Below, piece by piece: positions 1 through 13,300 of a DNA stretch of 64,000 nt. Position 1 is the stretch's first letter, and each line of letters begins with the position of its first letter. The notes beneath the pieces were generated by a model. That model had not been told where the DNA came from. It was given only the letters and a program-made list of their open reading frames with translations, and ran no database searches. This stretch comes from Parapristionchus giblindavisi (Eukaryota > Nematoda > Chromadorea > Rhabditida > Diplogasteridae). The DNA is taken from the NCBI GenBank assembly GCA_943737045.1, contig CALSFV010000070.1, forward strand, positions 372,001 to 436,000. Direction: 5' to 3'. A program made the position numbers and the translations under genes.

Positions 1-120
<120 letters not shown>

Positions 121-137
121 TAATGAATACAGTATAC

Positions 138-1520
138 CTTGTTCAGATCTTTGATATACTTATCATAATGAGGAGTGTCATAGAAGGTGAGAGAATCGAT
201 ATCAGTCAGAATCTGAAGATAATAAAGTCAGTTGATGGTAGATGAGACTACAGTATGACATCATCGAAACAAGATGGACATCCAGCAAGGAATGTATCTC
301 TCTCCTCTTTACGTGCACGAGTCTTAGCAGTCTGGACGGTTACACGATCTGAAAGATCAAAGATCAAAGATCAAAGAGATGAATAGATTACCAGTGACAA
401 GTCTCCATGGTAGACATCCTTTAGTGACTTCAACAAGTAAATAGAACCATGATTCAACATCATCTCTTCGTGATAAATCAGCTCTTGCATGAGCTACCAA
501 TGATCCATATCTTAATATTATTCATATATAATTAGATCAATCTAATCAATATCAAACCTTGTAGTACCACGCCATCCCACTTCACCGCGAGGAGCATGCA
601 GATTGTTGTTCTGTAACAGAAGGTTAGAAAGATCAAAGACCAAAGATCAAAGATCAACCTTATCAGCATAGCGACGGGCAAGACCAAAGTCAAACATGAA
701 GATTGTCTTATGTTGATTATTCAGTCTATGTCCTGGAGCGAAATTGCCTGGTTTGATATCACGAGAGAGGAATACTGCTTCATGAAGCTCTTTTATGGCC
801 TAAGCGAAGTTTAAAACTCAAAGATTAAAGATCAAAGATCAAATAAATACCTCAAGAGTCTGTATGGCTATTCTTAGTCCGGTAGAGAGTGAGAACTTTC
901 TATCAATTTGTTCAGCTCTTAGACGATGGAGATCTTTACCAAGAAGAGTCATAACAATGAATACATATTCCTTATTCAATGAACCCTGAACAATATTTGA
1001 TTCAAAATTTAAATTTGCGGCGAAGATAGTTAAAAAGTAGAGCAGATGCATAGCTTTAAATATTTTAAAAAAAATTTCGATTTAGTATAATATCAAGACT
1101 ACAAACCGCATCAAACATTGTACAGAAATGTTTGAGCTTTCTCTGATTGGTAGCCTTGAGAACACTTGATTCAATGAATAACATTGACTTGGAATACTTC
1201 TCCACTTTGATTGCCAGATATCTCAAATATGAAAGAGATCAAAGATTAATAGTATATAATTACCGTACCTTCCTCCATAATTACATGAGAATACGGTACC
1301 GTATCCTCCATCACCGAGAACATCTCCAAGAACGTACTCGGAATGATTAGCCTTGATGATTTCGCCCTACAAATCAATAAAGTTATGGCACTTCGATGTC
1401 TATGATCAATAATTTATGTTAAACGTTATCGATTTCGAATATTTCTAATGGATAAAATAAACTAACAGAAACGGGAAGTCTATCAGTATCAGTCTGTTGT
1501 GAATTCATTACTTCAACCAT
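138..1520 (-). CDS. TTBK-like CK1-superfamily protein kinase (3' end off window)
   Basis: Partial multi-exon gene. Exons on the minus strand: 1467-1520, 1269-1366, 1107-1221, 851-985, 659-799, 558-610, 392-510, 260-348 and 138-212. Splice phases are consistent throughout. The start at 1520 gives MVEVMNSQQTDTDRLPVS, followed by the kinase fold. Visible landmarks are the glycine loop GDGGYGTVFSC, the lysine motif YLAIKVEKYSKS, the catalytic loop FLSRDIKPGNFAPG, MFDFGLARRYADK, the activation segment GEVGWRGTTRYGSLVAH, RRDDVESWFYLLVE and the C-lobe DSLTFYDTPHYDKYI. The order and wording are those of tau-tubulin kinase-like CK1 kinases, a family greatly expanded in nematodes, often with sperm roles; any sperm role here is inference. 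The catalytic-loop HRD histidine is serine, but Lys, catalytic Asp and DFG are present, so activity is plausible. The gene continues left of base 1. Family call is confident; the exact ortholog is unknown. Confidence 0.9.
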
Positions 1521-2442
1521 ATCAACTCGTCTAATCTATAATCAGCTTAATAATTATATATTATCGATTAAAAATCATTTCGAATAAGTTCAAATGCTTG
1601 TTCTCGTATCATTTTGTTCTATGTCCTATAGCAAAGCTCTTATATTGATTATCGTGATAATCACATTTTTGTTTTGAAACATTCTTTAATGACTTCACAC
1701 CAAAGCCTTTAATAAGTAAGTAATTAGTAGTAAATAATGTTGTAAGTTGTAAGATCCACTTACATAGAAGAGAGGAGAATAGAAGAACGATCGAAATAGA
1801 GAGAAGAAGAGAAAGAGACCGATTAGATAAGAAGAAGATTGTACGAATGAAATGGATGTGAGTCTTCCAATTATTCTTATTCCCAAATTATCATTCATAA
1901 AATCATTCACAGACATTTAAATATAATCATTACTACTTCTGATTTAAATAGCCCAATCAAGAAGAATGATATAAAAAGCATGACAATATATTTGATTAAC
2001 TGTGCATTGAAAGAAGTAATGTGTGGTTTATGGAAATGAATCAATATTAAAATCAAAAAGATCAAGTCCGTCAACTATTATAAATATTATCTCTTTTGTT
2101 ATTCTTTAAATCTTCTCTCTGTTACATTGGTGCAGGAGTTTTTTTTTTCTGTGTACGATCTGCAGAAAAAATGATTGACTGAATAAATATTAATGTATTC
2201 ATTGAAATTGAACTGTTTGTCTCTATCTTTGAACTGCGTGGTAGACAGGGATCGTTGAAGTTGTTTACATTGTCAATCCATGTGAACAACTCTTCATATA
2301 TACTCTTCGTCTGCATATTTTGTAGACATACCGTAAGTCTGGATACTACCGTAACCCCATGACTACTTGTCCTGATTTTTGATAATTCGTTGTGTAATTG
2401 ATCACTGGTATTGTATTATGCTATGATATTATTATAGTTCTA
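1521..2442. other. Divergent intergenic region
   Basis: AT-rich spacer between the kinase start (minus) and the otopetrin-like gene (plus). Short open frames at 1695-1916 and 2122-2316 on the minus strand look like chance: no family likeness and no splice context. It presumably holds promoters for both genes, but I see no clear core element. Confidence 0.5.
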
Positions 2443-5400
2443 ATGCTTGATGTTCTTCAAATAAATCGAAAGACGTATAATGTGAAGAAGAGTGAAGAGA
2501 ATATAATGAATGGGATGAATAAGTATACATTGAAGAAGAAAGTATCCATACCTATTGAATATATTGATCCATCTATCGATGAAATCAAAAATGATAATAT
2601 CCTCAACATTTCAGGTAGATCACAATTATCTCTCTTATTAGTATATTTAATTTCAGTTGAAAACAATCTCTATTCTGATCTGGAGGACGACCATGTGAAA
2701 GATTCTAAAATTGCAAGAGAACGAAAGAAAGTGAGACAAATTGAGGAGTGACAAGTATTATGTAATCGTTTTTGAAGGATTTCGATGAGATTTCAGTAGC
2801 TTCAGCTCATGAAATTATAAATAACAAATCATGGATCAGAAATAAAAATGGAATGTCAGTTTGTCTATAAAATCAATATTGTAAGTGCTAATTTAGTGAT
2901 TACTTCATATCTATTCTTACAATGTGCTATGCTCTTATTCTCATTTCTTTCTCGTTGGTTATAGAACTTTCATCAACATTCAGTGAATCCAATAATAGTG
3001 CAGAAACGGTAAGTGATTCTAATAGATCAAAGATCATAGATCAAAGACTATTCTTTTTAACCATATTCAGTTCTACTATGCCTGGATGTATGGATTGGGA
3101 TCAGTATTCATGCTTTATATTTATTTATTTATGTTATATCCAAAATGGTGGAATATCATCGTTTTCTTTCTCTATAATCGTGGAATTATCAGAAACATCA
3201 ATGTCAGGTTTTCCAATGTATTTTGTAGTATGTTTATTTATTTGAATTGTTTGTTTGTTGTCAATATGGGTACGGAACACTTGAAAGATCCTCGTGGAGG
3301 AGTGAAAAGAGTGTAGCCGTCTTCATAGACAAACGTATTCATTGAAATCGTATTGGATTACTCATTTCTTGCACCGAAGAAAAGGAACAATTGAATAGAG
3401 TTAATAGTAGATAGATCAACATCAATGTACCCACGAACACGTGCACTACAAACCATTTACATAACTACATACAGTTTATAATTTATTTAATAATATTTTT
3501 TTATTTTGTACTTTCAGAGATTCACAATACCTGAAGTAGGCCATAATGGAGAAGGAGCAGGAACATTATATCTTCGACTAGGGGCCGTTTGTTTGTTTTA
3601 TTTTATATAAAATCCTCATTAAACTTTAATCGTAATTCAGTATTCGGATGTCTCTCAATAGTTTTATTCGGATTGGAGATCTTTTTGTGTGCGAGAGAAA
3701 GTAACTGTAAGGTACTATTTCATTTCAGCGAAAAGATTCAAATATATCAATATCAATCTTCCTCGAATCAATATTTTATTTCAGCAACGTTTCGTCGCTG
3801 AACACTGTTTTCTCATCATTTTTGTCGCTATGCAAATGCATTTTATATTTTGTAATACAAAGGTAGTCAACAACAATTTGTAAGGTGCCATTGTATGCAA
3901 TATAATTAAGATGAGTATAACTTCATCTCGTGTAATTTGTAAGTTTGGTTTCATGCATTTGGTAGCAGTCAATCTATGGACATGGGTCAGATTTGTTATC
4001 TCCAAACAACAGGTAATATCAAAAATATTCGAAATAAGTTTCACTGTAAGAGGGGTTGATTTAACCGGGGTTAACTGAGTTAATTTGTTTTGTAAAAACG
4101 TGAAAACTCTCAAAATAATCCCTGAAAAGCTGGACATGAGTTTGAGTTTGAAAAAAAATGTTTTGACGAAAAAACAACAGTGGATAGACTTTTGCACGGT
4201 ACTGCATGTATAAACATAACCATCACTCAGACTAAAACGGAGAAGAAACTAAAGAAGAAGTTAGCAGCAGCTATTGAACAAGAACATGGTGATAATGAAG
4301 AAGAAGATGATGATAGTGATGATGATCATTCGATTGAAAGTTCTGAAGAAAATGAATCAACTACTTTAGGAATAGTTAATGATAAAATACAACAGGTTAT
4401 CCCTTTTAAAATCTTTGAGTTATTGGTTAATTTTGAAGATATTGAGTAAGCTTCCAACAGGAGCGATATCAAATATAACTGATAATCAAATCATTCTGTC
4501 GAATGCATCGGAAGTGATTAAGAATACAAATACATCAAGAACTTTGGCTTCAGTAGAGTTTGTTTCTATATTTCATACATTTGATACATTTTTTGCTTTT
4601 GATTCGCGATTTTAAAATTTTGAGAATCGAAAAATATTCATACACATCGGAAATAAATGATGTTTCATCATTTATTTCCGCAGCGGGGTGCGTGTACCAG
4701 CTTTCAATATTTTGCTCTATTCTGAGCAATACAAAACATGGGCATAAGTTATGAATAAAACAATAATCCATATATTCAATGCACACTATCATCACAGGAT
4801 TCGTTTCCCTGTTTATGAAAAAGATCCGAGAAAACACTGTACATTCTTCATACACCAACCTAATAATTGTAGTTATCTCGGTGATATGGCCTCTATTCTT
4901 ACAACATGTTTAGTTGAATATGCATTGATTGGAGCAGCTGTTATGTTTATTCTATGGAAGAGTATAGATATGGTAAGTATTCATCCATAGATTCATTTTC
5001 ATTATGAATAACGATTTCTTTTCATTAAAGTCGTATCTCAATAATCTCTCATAGACAAAAAAGTGCGAGAATGTCATACCTAGTCGATAGTTTCCAATTT
5101 TCTTGTGGGGTTATTATAAGACTTATTTCAGGTTAATGATCAAACAATTGAACGAATGAAAAGAAGGAGTAAAATGAGAATTGATTGCACGTATGATCTA
5201 TTCAATCGATATATTGATTTCCATTTATTATCATTTAGTTCAACTTCAATAGGAATATTTCTTGGTGTATTCGTTCTCATTCTTTCATGTATATCAATGG
5301 GGATCAATTCAGTCTACAACCAACTTCATATGGTATATTATTGTTGTTGCAATATTTCATATTTTGAATTTCCAGTCGCAGATTTAGATTCCCTTTGTAT

Positions 5401-6562
5401 TTTTCAAGTTATTGGTAAATGGGATACTCTTACTCTTGATTCATAAATGTAAACTCGCCAAACCCCAAGCTTTTTTATAGTTGAATCAAACTTGCGATCT
5501 AGATATTACAGTATTTTCGTCGTTCTACCATTTTTTGTTCAATATATAATGTTTATTGAAGATCATTAATTGCCTAAATTATTATTATGTAAGAAATTTA
5601 TAATTTATTTATCGTATCATTATAAGGATTCATCAGTTCGGATAGCAACATCTGTATTCTATTTCATTACATATGGAATGTGTTTGATTGGAACGGCGAT
5701 TGCATTGTTGAGGTGGATTTACTCAATGTATCATCTATTCCTAGTCTTAATAGAAAAACTTTAGAATGAGACGATTACAATACAAAGAACCTACAAATGA
5801 AGAATCATTGGATCAAATATTAATGGTAGTTGGAATGATAAGTGAATTCCTTTATTGTGCATGTGAAATTGATTTATTTCTCACTGGTCAAGGAAGTAAT
5901 GGTAAGATTATATTACAACATAATATGCATATGAAATCTAACATTATTTTATGTTTTGAGGAACGTCATATGGTCCAATGCCTGTATTTATTTTTATTGT
6001 ATTCATAATTAGATTGATTCAAGTTGTTTCACAATCTGCTTTCATTCTCTTGTCCTTCAGGTAATCCATTTAGTTTATTATTCCCTGATAGTTGAGTGAT
6101 CAATATTGTTTCAATGGAGCATTATGATCAACACATAGCAAGTGATAGACCGTAAATTATTATTTTATTTTGTTAGATTATCAGCAATAAATCCTCGTGA
6201 GCAAAGGAGAATGGCGGGAAGACAAATGGTTACTTATCTATTAGGTCCATTTACTTTATATTCATTCAATCAATTGATTTTATTTTCAGTTGCCAATGTC
6301 TCCCTCTTTGCTTTTCATATCTATGAGGGAATAGCAACAACGATTGGATATGATGGACCTGATGAATCTGCCTATCAGATTATCATATATGCTGTTACTC
6401 CTATCATTGCTTTCTATAGGTTCTTATACTCTCTTATAGTCTATATTACTTGGTTGTTCTAGGTTTCATTCTTCTGTGTGTTTGGCTGAGATATGGAAGC
6501 ATTCGTATACTTTTAAAGCTCATGGAAATCATTCAAATGGAACATCCACAATGTCATCTTGA
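2443..6562 (+). CDS. Otopetrin-like proton channel, copy A
   Basis: Intact multi-exon otopetrin-like gene. Otopetrins are multi-pass (about 12 TM) proton channels of the plasma membrane; C. elegans has a family of otpl genes. The start at 2443 follows an acceptor (attattatag) by five bases; it is the best available start, though 2506 is possible. The N-terminus is charged (ends ERKKVRQIED), then membrane exons follow: DYFISILTMCYALILISFSL, FYYAWMYGLGSVFMLYIYLF, the loop HNGEGAGTLYLRLGA, VAMQMHFIFCNTK, ICKFGFMHLVAVNLWTWVRF, an acidic cytosolic loop (4231-4395, EEEDDDSDDDHS), DMASILTTCLVEYALIGAAV, MISEFLYCACEIDLFL, MPVFIFIVFIIRLIQVVSQS, ANVSLFAFHIYEGIA, QIIIYAVTPIIAFYR and the end VCLAEIWKHSYTFKAHG, stopping at 6560-6562. 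Phases match copy B exon by exon, including the phase-1 join before LFGCLSIVL. No frameshift seen. A transposon-end relic lies in the intron at 4180-4205. Confidence 0.9.
4180..4205. repeat. Solo end of the foldback/Tc1-like MITE family
   Basis: The word gacttttgcacggtactg in an intron of otopetrin copy A is identical to the terminal bases of the large foldback element at 36684-38136. No matching left end was seen nearby, so this is probably a decayed or partial copy. Confidence 0.55.
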
Positions 6563-6789
6563 TCATATCGATTATAATGCCTGTAATAAACTTGTTCTCA
6601 CCACATTTCAAATGTCATAAAGAAAGAAAAGATTTGTAGATAAGTTAGAGTGTCTAACATGAGAAAATGTCATTAGTATTATTAAAATCATTCTTGCATT
6701 TATACGGTAGTGCATTACTTTGGACAAGATAAATCGATAATGTTTTAGAATGAGATGATTTTAGTACAAAGAACTATTAAATAATGAAC

Positions 6790-7315
6790 AAAAAATATTT
6801 TTGCCATGTTGCAATGGCAGCCGCCCCTAGAAATGATGTTTTTGTATGGAGAATAAGATAAATAGTCTCCACTCTGTCCGACATGCCAGGCATGCACTTT
6901 TTCGTGAAAAACTAGCGTTAGCTAGCGTTCGCGTTAGCTAATTTAGCGACCCGGGTTCGAAACCGCCTCCCCACGTCAATTTTTGCAACTTTTTTTACCA
7001 CTAATTGAGCTCAATTCAACAAAATTTCATAATTCATGTGTTTTCACAGTGGTCTGACAATTCCTTGACCAGCACCTACACCTTCGAAAACTTGGCTCCT
7101 GGCACAACTTTTCACGCTCCATCGAATGGTGCATAGCATGAGGGACTAACATTACGATGAAAATTCCGATGATCAAAGATCAAACTACGGGTCCAATTTT
7201 TTGGCTGTGTATCCCACCTCTAGGCACTCTGCCCTGACAGTTTGACCGAAATCGGACCATTTTGAAAAAAAAAACTGTGCCACCCCCTCCGACGTTCTTA
7301 CAGAGACCGCGTTTT
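6790..7315. mobile_element. Relative of the 27.4-30.1 kb foldback element, truncated
   Basis: The right part of this insertion (about 7170-7315) reads like the right terminal repeat of the 27410-30102 element in the same order: gatcaaagatcaaa, then ttttttggctg, tatcccacc, ctaggcactc, an actgtgcca word and a terminal ...gagaccgcgttt that parallels gcgagaacgcctttt. The left part holds a tRNA-B-box-like gggttcgaaacc at about 6951 and a gctagcgtt tandem. It interrupts the otopetrin pseudogene. No protein is coded. Confidence 0.6.
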
Positions 7316-7792
7316 AATTCCTTTATTGTGCAAATTGTGGTGTATTCATTACTGGAGAATTACGGAGAGGTTATATTACTCATTCTAATATGTACATACA
7401 TATGTATTCTTATCAATCATAAATTAATTAAAAATGAAAATATGAAAATGAAAGTAAAATGTTTTTTGAATGATGATCACAATGGAATGACTTTATTTAT
7501 TACCTTTATTATATTTATTATTCAATTGATTGAAGTCACCGAGTTATCATCCACTTTCATTGTCATATCATTCATGTCAATTTCATATTTGATATGAATC
7601 AGAATTCATTTAGATTGAGATCAATGAATTCACGTAAACAACGACGAATGGCTGGAAGGCAAATGATCACATATCTATTAGATAAACAAACAATTATTCA
7701 TTCATTTCAATTGATGAATGTTCTAGTCAAACACTGGTTATCCTTGTATTCACTCATATCATCGAACATGAACATTGCTCACATAATTTAAA

Positions 7793-8137
7793 GGTGGACT
7801 CCCGCGAATATTTTCGTGAACAAACTGTGAAGACAGAATGATAGCAAAAGTTATTCTACATACCGTACACTATTTATTTTATGTTAATTCAGCTTATTGA
7901 TCGCTAGAATCATGAATGAATCATGCAATCAAACTCAGGGAGAGGCGCGCTTTTTGAAAATAGGAAAGTTCGGCAATAGGATTCGAACCCGCGACCATTC
8001 CCTTTCTAGTCACAAGTTTTACCACTACGCTAAAGGAACGATGACTTGTCTCCCTATCTTCTTGCATATCACTAGACACTTGCATAAGCTAGATGTAAGA
8101 GATTTGCATGATCATTCGCGCGTCTCCACCTTTAATG
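7793..8137 (-). mobile_element. tRNA-derived SINE, copy 1 (reverse orientation)
   Basis: Reverse-strand copy of a roughly 345-bp repeat also seen at 20640-20985 and, diverged, at about 10930-11302. On the minus strand it carries a B-box-like word (gcgggttcgaatcc), a degenerate A-box-like word before it, and a shared tail with gcgatcaataagctgaatt and ttcacagtttgttcacg. Both ends carry ggtgg/ccacc-like words next to tttaa. It sits inside the otopetrin pseudogene. Confidence 0.75.
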
Positions 8138-8385
8138 GTCTTTTACTTTACAGTAGTCAATGTTTATCTCTTCGTATCGTTATTTATTTATATATATATC
8201 AATACATCAAAAAGATGTGACAGCATTTTCACCAACAAGTAAATGAATATGTATCAACATCAATTGGATATTATAAATCTTTCTCTATAGATTTCATTAA
8301 TCTGTGTGTCTAACAGAAATATGGAAGGTCCTATTCGACTATTCGCACGAAAGGAATGAGTAAATAGTACAACCATAATATCCAA

Positions 8386-9548
8386 TGAATCTATTCACTA
8401 ATATTTGATTGGAATAGAAATAAATCTTCATTTTTTCGTAAACAATTCTCGAAAAAGACAAAGTCCACAAACATTTATGTATATATAACTGTCGATCTAT
8501 GATTCATTCATATCTATTCCTCTAACTGGATTTTGTCTATAAGTAGTATGAGTTCAAAGGTTTCTTGATCATCATCGTCGTCTTTTTCTTCACTACATCA
8601 ATGTATTCTTATCCCTTATGTCATCTTCACCCCTCAGGGGAGGAGTAGATGGAGTGAGAAGACGTTTGTCTCTCTCTTCATTTACTCTTATAATCTTCTC
8701 ACCATAACCTCTATATCTTCTAAGTCGCAACGTACTCAACTATTGTACCAACCTCTATACATTTCCATATACATCAATTCATTTTATTACGTGCTTGTAG
8801 TCTTTACATCTTCTTTTGATTTTTATAAACATGTTAAATCAACGATTTTTCGTTTAATTAAATTTTTTTTTAAATACAAACCAATGAAATAGAATTCATA
8901 TTAGTGAGATCGTAGGGGTGGTTTAGCTCCCTTTCCTGAATAAGTTCATTGAGGTTCATTAGGTATTCCATTAATCTATTTGCTTACAAGGGAATGATCT
9001 CAGCACGCGGAAACCAATCCGGTTGATATTTTTCATAGACATAATCTGTGGTGGTTAAAATTATATGTGTAAATAAAAATAAAAAATCCGAGAAAGAAAT
9101 TCGCTCCAATGATTAACTTGTGACAAGTTCGATTCAAATTGATTTTTCGATACGTGGCTTGAAGGTAACGAGCAAGTGGGGTAGTATCTTTGTTCAATGT
9201 GGTCATGCTACTATTTTTTTTGCTAATTTCACTTGTTTCTTGCCTTCTGGGCGAAACCGAAACCATCACCCGAAATATCAATTTGAAGCGAGCTTGTGCC
9301 AGGTTAGAACAAAAAAAGAACATTTTTGCTTACTCGTTTTTGCATTACATTTTCTAGCTACACACATAATTTTATACCATCTTAGGCCATGTCCATGCAA
9401 AATATCAACAGAATTGGTTTGCGCTAGCTGACAATGAGATAATTCATTCCCTTCTTAGTTTTGATTGTTTGATCATATTGTCTCTCTCTATCTTCATTTC
9501 TTCATCTCATATATAATAGGTGTCACTTTTCCTCTATTTGTTCTTCTT
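8386..9548. other. Non-coding spacer with possible old repeats
   Basis: No exon I can support. 9033-9431 has overlapping open frames on both strands with more GC than the flanks and no family likeness; it reads like a decayed repeat. 8630-8720 is CT-rich. Confidence 0.4.
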
Positions 9549-9827
9549 TGAACTGCTCCGCAATTTTAGTGGGGCCACTAATTTGGTAGAAGTTGTGCCT
9601 AAAATTTGGCTACAAGCCGCACTTTTTACGTTGAGCCAATAATTTGGTAGTTGACCCTTAATTTGTTTTTTTTTGGTTAAAATAACAGCCAAATTTGAGC
9701 CAAATTTATGTTAGGCCCAAAATCCATATTAATGGCCCAACTTTAAAGTGGGGCTTGCCTTGTAGCCAAATTTTAGGCACTCAAAAATGTTCGAGCAAAT
9801 TATTGGCCCCACTAAAATTGCGGAGTG
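9548..9827. mobile_element. MITE with about 30-bp terminal inverted repeats
   Basis: A 280-bp non-coding element. The left end reads ctccgcaattttagtggggc and the right end is its near-perfect reverse complement (ccccactaaaattgcggag). Inner words are also mirrored: cctaaaatttggctacaa on the left versus ttgtagccaaattttagg on the right. No open frame. It lies in the spacer between the otopetrin pseudogene and copy B. Confidence 0.85.
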
Positions 9828-10302
9828 AATATGGACAATCTCAATCAATATGATCTACCATATCCATTGAGTTAATCAATAATTTGATTATTCTATCCAG
9901 TTCTAAAATGACTCAGAAGATTAAATAAACAATGACGTTTATTCATGGGAAATGAGATCAAAGATTATATATTTATAATGGAATGAGAGAAGCTAAATCT
10001 AGTAGAAGAGAATGAATGAAGAGATGAAGAGAAGAGTAGAAGAGACATGGGACAGAGGTTGCGTATATTTGATGTTAAAGGTGACACTATACACAGTAAA
10101 GTAGATGGAGATGTAGAGGGAGAGGGAGGGAGAGAGGGAGAGGGAGATGGAGAGAGGACGAGAGGGAGAGAGAGGGGCACACCCTGAGGGCACGAATCTG
10201 GATTCGGTCGCATTTTGGATTCATTGTCTGAGGAGAGGGTGAGAAGGGGAAGTGTTAGTCAGAATCAGAAGAAGTAAAAGTAGTCTCTTCTTCTTCATAA
10301 TC
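9828..10302. other. Upstream region of otopetrin copy B with a GA tract
   Basis: Spacer. 10105-10175 is a purine-rich gagggagag tract, which makes Ser/Pro-rich open frames on the minus strand; I treat those as artefacts. No clear promoter element. Confidence 0.5.
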
Positions 10303-13300
10303 ATGACTACTTCATCCAAATGTAGACGATTATTCGATCGACCAAAGGTATTCCATTCATCTTGTGTTATTATTCATCCATATTATCTCGAAGATGAACT
10401 GATCATATATTGATATATTGTACTTTGTATGAAATGAGAACATTCCATCGTCTGGATAGCCTTAGGAACAAAAGAATAGATAAGAATGATGATAGAAGGA
10501 AACGTAGGAGGGGATCAATCTTATCTTCAACGTTCAATCATCCTTCTCGTACTTATCTTTCATAGTCATTATAATCATTGGTTTGATATATAAAGAATGA
10601 AAATACAAATGAGTTCATCATTTCTATTAATCAGAGTATTCTCTTTTTTTTACTCTTCACTAATATTTACTCTTGTCTCTTCTCACTTCATTAACTTCTC
10701 CTCCCCTCTAGTAATAGATAAACAATGAAGTGATAAGAAAGATTAGGTTGAAGGGTTATATTGCACAATCTATTCACTCATTCAATATAAACCTTCCATT
10801 CATTCCTTATTTCTATTCAATAGTTGTATTGCCTAACCCACGTTGGCTTCCGAATATTTTTTCCTTGTATAAATGGGCTGTGTTCAAAAATCTCGCAGTT
10901 CCAACTGAAGATAAATTGGGCACTCATCAATCCCTTATTGTTAAAACTTCGAGGTAAAAGCGCATGAACGCTGGTTCGAAACTTATGGCCAAACTTTTAC
11001 AACGATTTTCAAAAAGCTCACCTTTGCCTACAATACTACATAAAGGTGCGAGGTGATACCCGCGAGCGAATATTCATGCATGTGCATTGTCGCGGGTTCG
11101 AATTCTTTTGCCCAAAATTTATTTTTCCTCAAAATCGCGCTTTTACCTATGATATCAAGCATGTTTCATTCATGATTCAAGCGATCAATAAGCTGAATTA
11201 GCATAAAATAAATTGTGTGCGCTTTGTGGAATAACTTTGCAATCTTTCTGTTTTCACAGTTTGTTTGTAAAATATTTGCGGGAGGCCACCTTTAAAAATG
11301 ATTCACTCATCATTCTATAAGCTGAATAAGCATACAATAAATATTCATAACTGAGTAAATATTCAGATAGTTCGTATGATATCTGTAGCTACTGGAAGTC
11401 TTCCTATGATAACCCCTCCACCATCAGAAATTGATGATAGAAAAGATGAAGATGGAGATCAATCTAGTAGATGTATCAATATTTAAATAATTAAAATATA
11501 ATATGAAATAGATTTATGATCAGAAATGTACTAGATTCAGTAATAATAATCAATAATAATTCAATTTTTAAGCGATGTCTTCATCTCGAAGTGAACTAAT
11601 ACAATATACGAGATGGACTGAAAAAGAACGAGCGAGGTATTCAATTATAAAGTAATTGATAGTGATTGATATTTATTATAGATCTCATTTTATTTCCTTG
11701 ATAACTGCATTATATGCATGTATTCTTATTATGTTCTCATTAGTAGTTGAGATATCTCCAGCATGGAAAAGTGAACAATATGTTACTGAATCTGTATGTT
11801 CATATTCATTCATAATTTTTTCTAAATTTCATAAATTATTAATTTGAATTTTTTTGAATTAATTTTATTTTTAATGTGTCCACTTTCAGATTTTCCATGG
11901 TTATATGTATGGTATGGGTATTCTATTCCTTACATTCCTCTATCTGGTCATTCTCTATCCGGGTCCAATCAATTACATCTCCCGATTCTATCACAAAAAG
12001 AGAGGACTTCTAACAACTGTAAGCTCATCTTGTACTGTCTACTGCCTTCAATATAATACGCGAGATGATAGAGAATAAATATGCTTTACATATATGCAGT
12101 CTTTCTAATAAGTCGAAACTCTAAAACTCAACCTTATTTAGTCCATCTTATTATTATCATTATTTCTTTTACGTGCGCAATCTTTCACAATTACTCACAT
12201 CACCATAACTCTATCAATTCCATATTCATTTCTTATCTATTTCTTCCCTTCCAGATCATGTCATTCTTCTTCAGTAAACATGACTGATTATCATATTTGT
12301 AAACAGATAACTCTTTATCTTCTCTTTTCTCTCTTCATTCTCTATACTATTTCTTCTTTCTCTAACTACTCCCTCTGGGGGGATCACGTCGTTCAAAGTT
12401 CCACGTAGTTCTTCTTCTCCTTTCTCTCTGCACAAACTAGTCTTATCTCTCTATTTGTTATAGTAGAGAAGAGGTGAAAAGGGGTGAAATGAGTCAATGA
12501 AATCATTACTAGAAATAGAAACCTCTTGATAAGAGACTCCTATCCCCTTCAGGATAGATTTCATTCTTACTAAATAAATAGTAACTAATCGATTTCAGGG
12601 ATGGCAGATACCGTATCCAATGCATACAGGAGAAGGGGCGGGAAGTTTATATCTCAGATTAGGAGCCATGGGTGACAAATTAATAATAATCAATAAATAA
12701 TAATAATATTTAAGTGTTTGGTTGTGCTGGATTGATATTGTATGGATTGGAGATATTCTTATGTATAGACAATACAAATTGTGTGAATGGAAGAGTATCA
12801 GATCTTGTTTTCTCAACTCTTTTCCTCTTTGTTCAAATGCATTTCATCTTCAGTAATTCAAAAGTATGTCAACTGTTTGAATGAATAAATAAATATATAT
12901 TAATCAAGGTAACGATATCTCGATTCCGTGTTATTTGTAAGATTGGATTCATGCATTTAACTGCAACTAATATATGGACTTGGTTCAGATTTGTGGCTGC
13001 TAAACAACAGGTTATTAATGATGAATAATAGAAGATATGAAGTATCTTGCAGGCTAAAATCGAGAAGAAGATGAAATATGCTAATAGCTCTCCCGAATCT
13101 GAATCTGATGAATATTATGTATCATATTTATTAGAATGACTTCGATTATAGATGATGTTTAGAAAGATGAGATGTTTGATATTCTTTCTTCTGGAGTAAC
13201 CGCAGTAACACAAGGAATAAGTACAACAACCATGAAATCAAAGACTCTCCCATCAATTAAGTTTGTACATATTTTCTATGAACTATCTCTACTGACAACT

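Larger units (their letters stand above)
6735..8385 (+). pseudogene. Broken 3' duplicate of the otopetrin-like gene
   Basis: Degraded copy of the last exons of copy A. 6745-6785 resembles the copy A exon reading RMRRLQYKEP. After an insertion (6790-7315), 7319-7345 resumes with attcctttattgtgcaaa, matching the exon encoding EFLYCACEI. 7510-7570 resembles the RLIQV...FILLSF exon. 7600-7682 encodes RLRSMNSRKQRRMAGRQMIT, clearly parallel to REQRRMAGRQMVTYLL in copy A. After a SINE (7793-8137), 8240-8360 carries the remains of the YEGIATTIGY and RFHSSVCLAEIWK exons, now with a frame break. The 5' half is absent and stops occur in the aligned parts. It is a partial tandem duplicate and not a gene. 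Confidence 0.8.

Noticed and set aside
2122..2316. Minus-strand 64-codon frame upstream of otopetrin copy A
   Set aside because: Not joined to any exon in phase and no recognisable motif.
9033..9431. Overlapping frames of about 100 codons on both strands
   Set aside because: No family match, no splice structure, and composition unlike neighbouring exons; most likely a decayed repeat.
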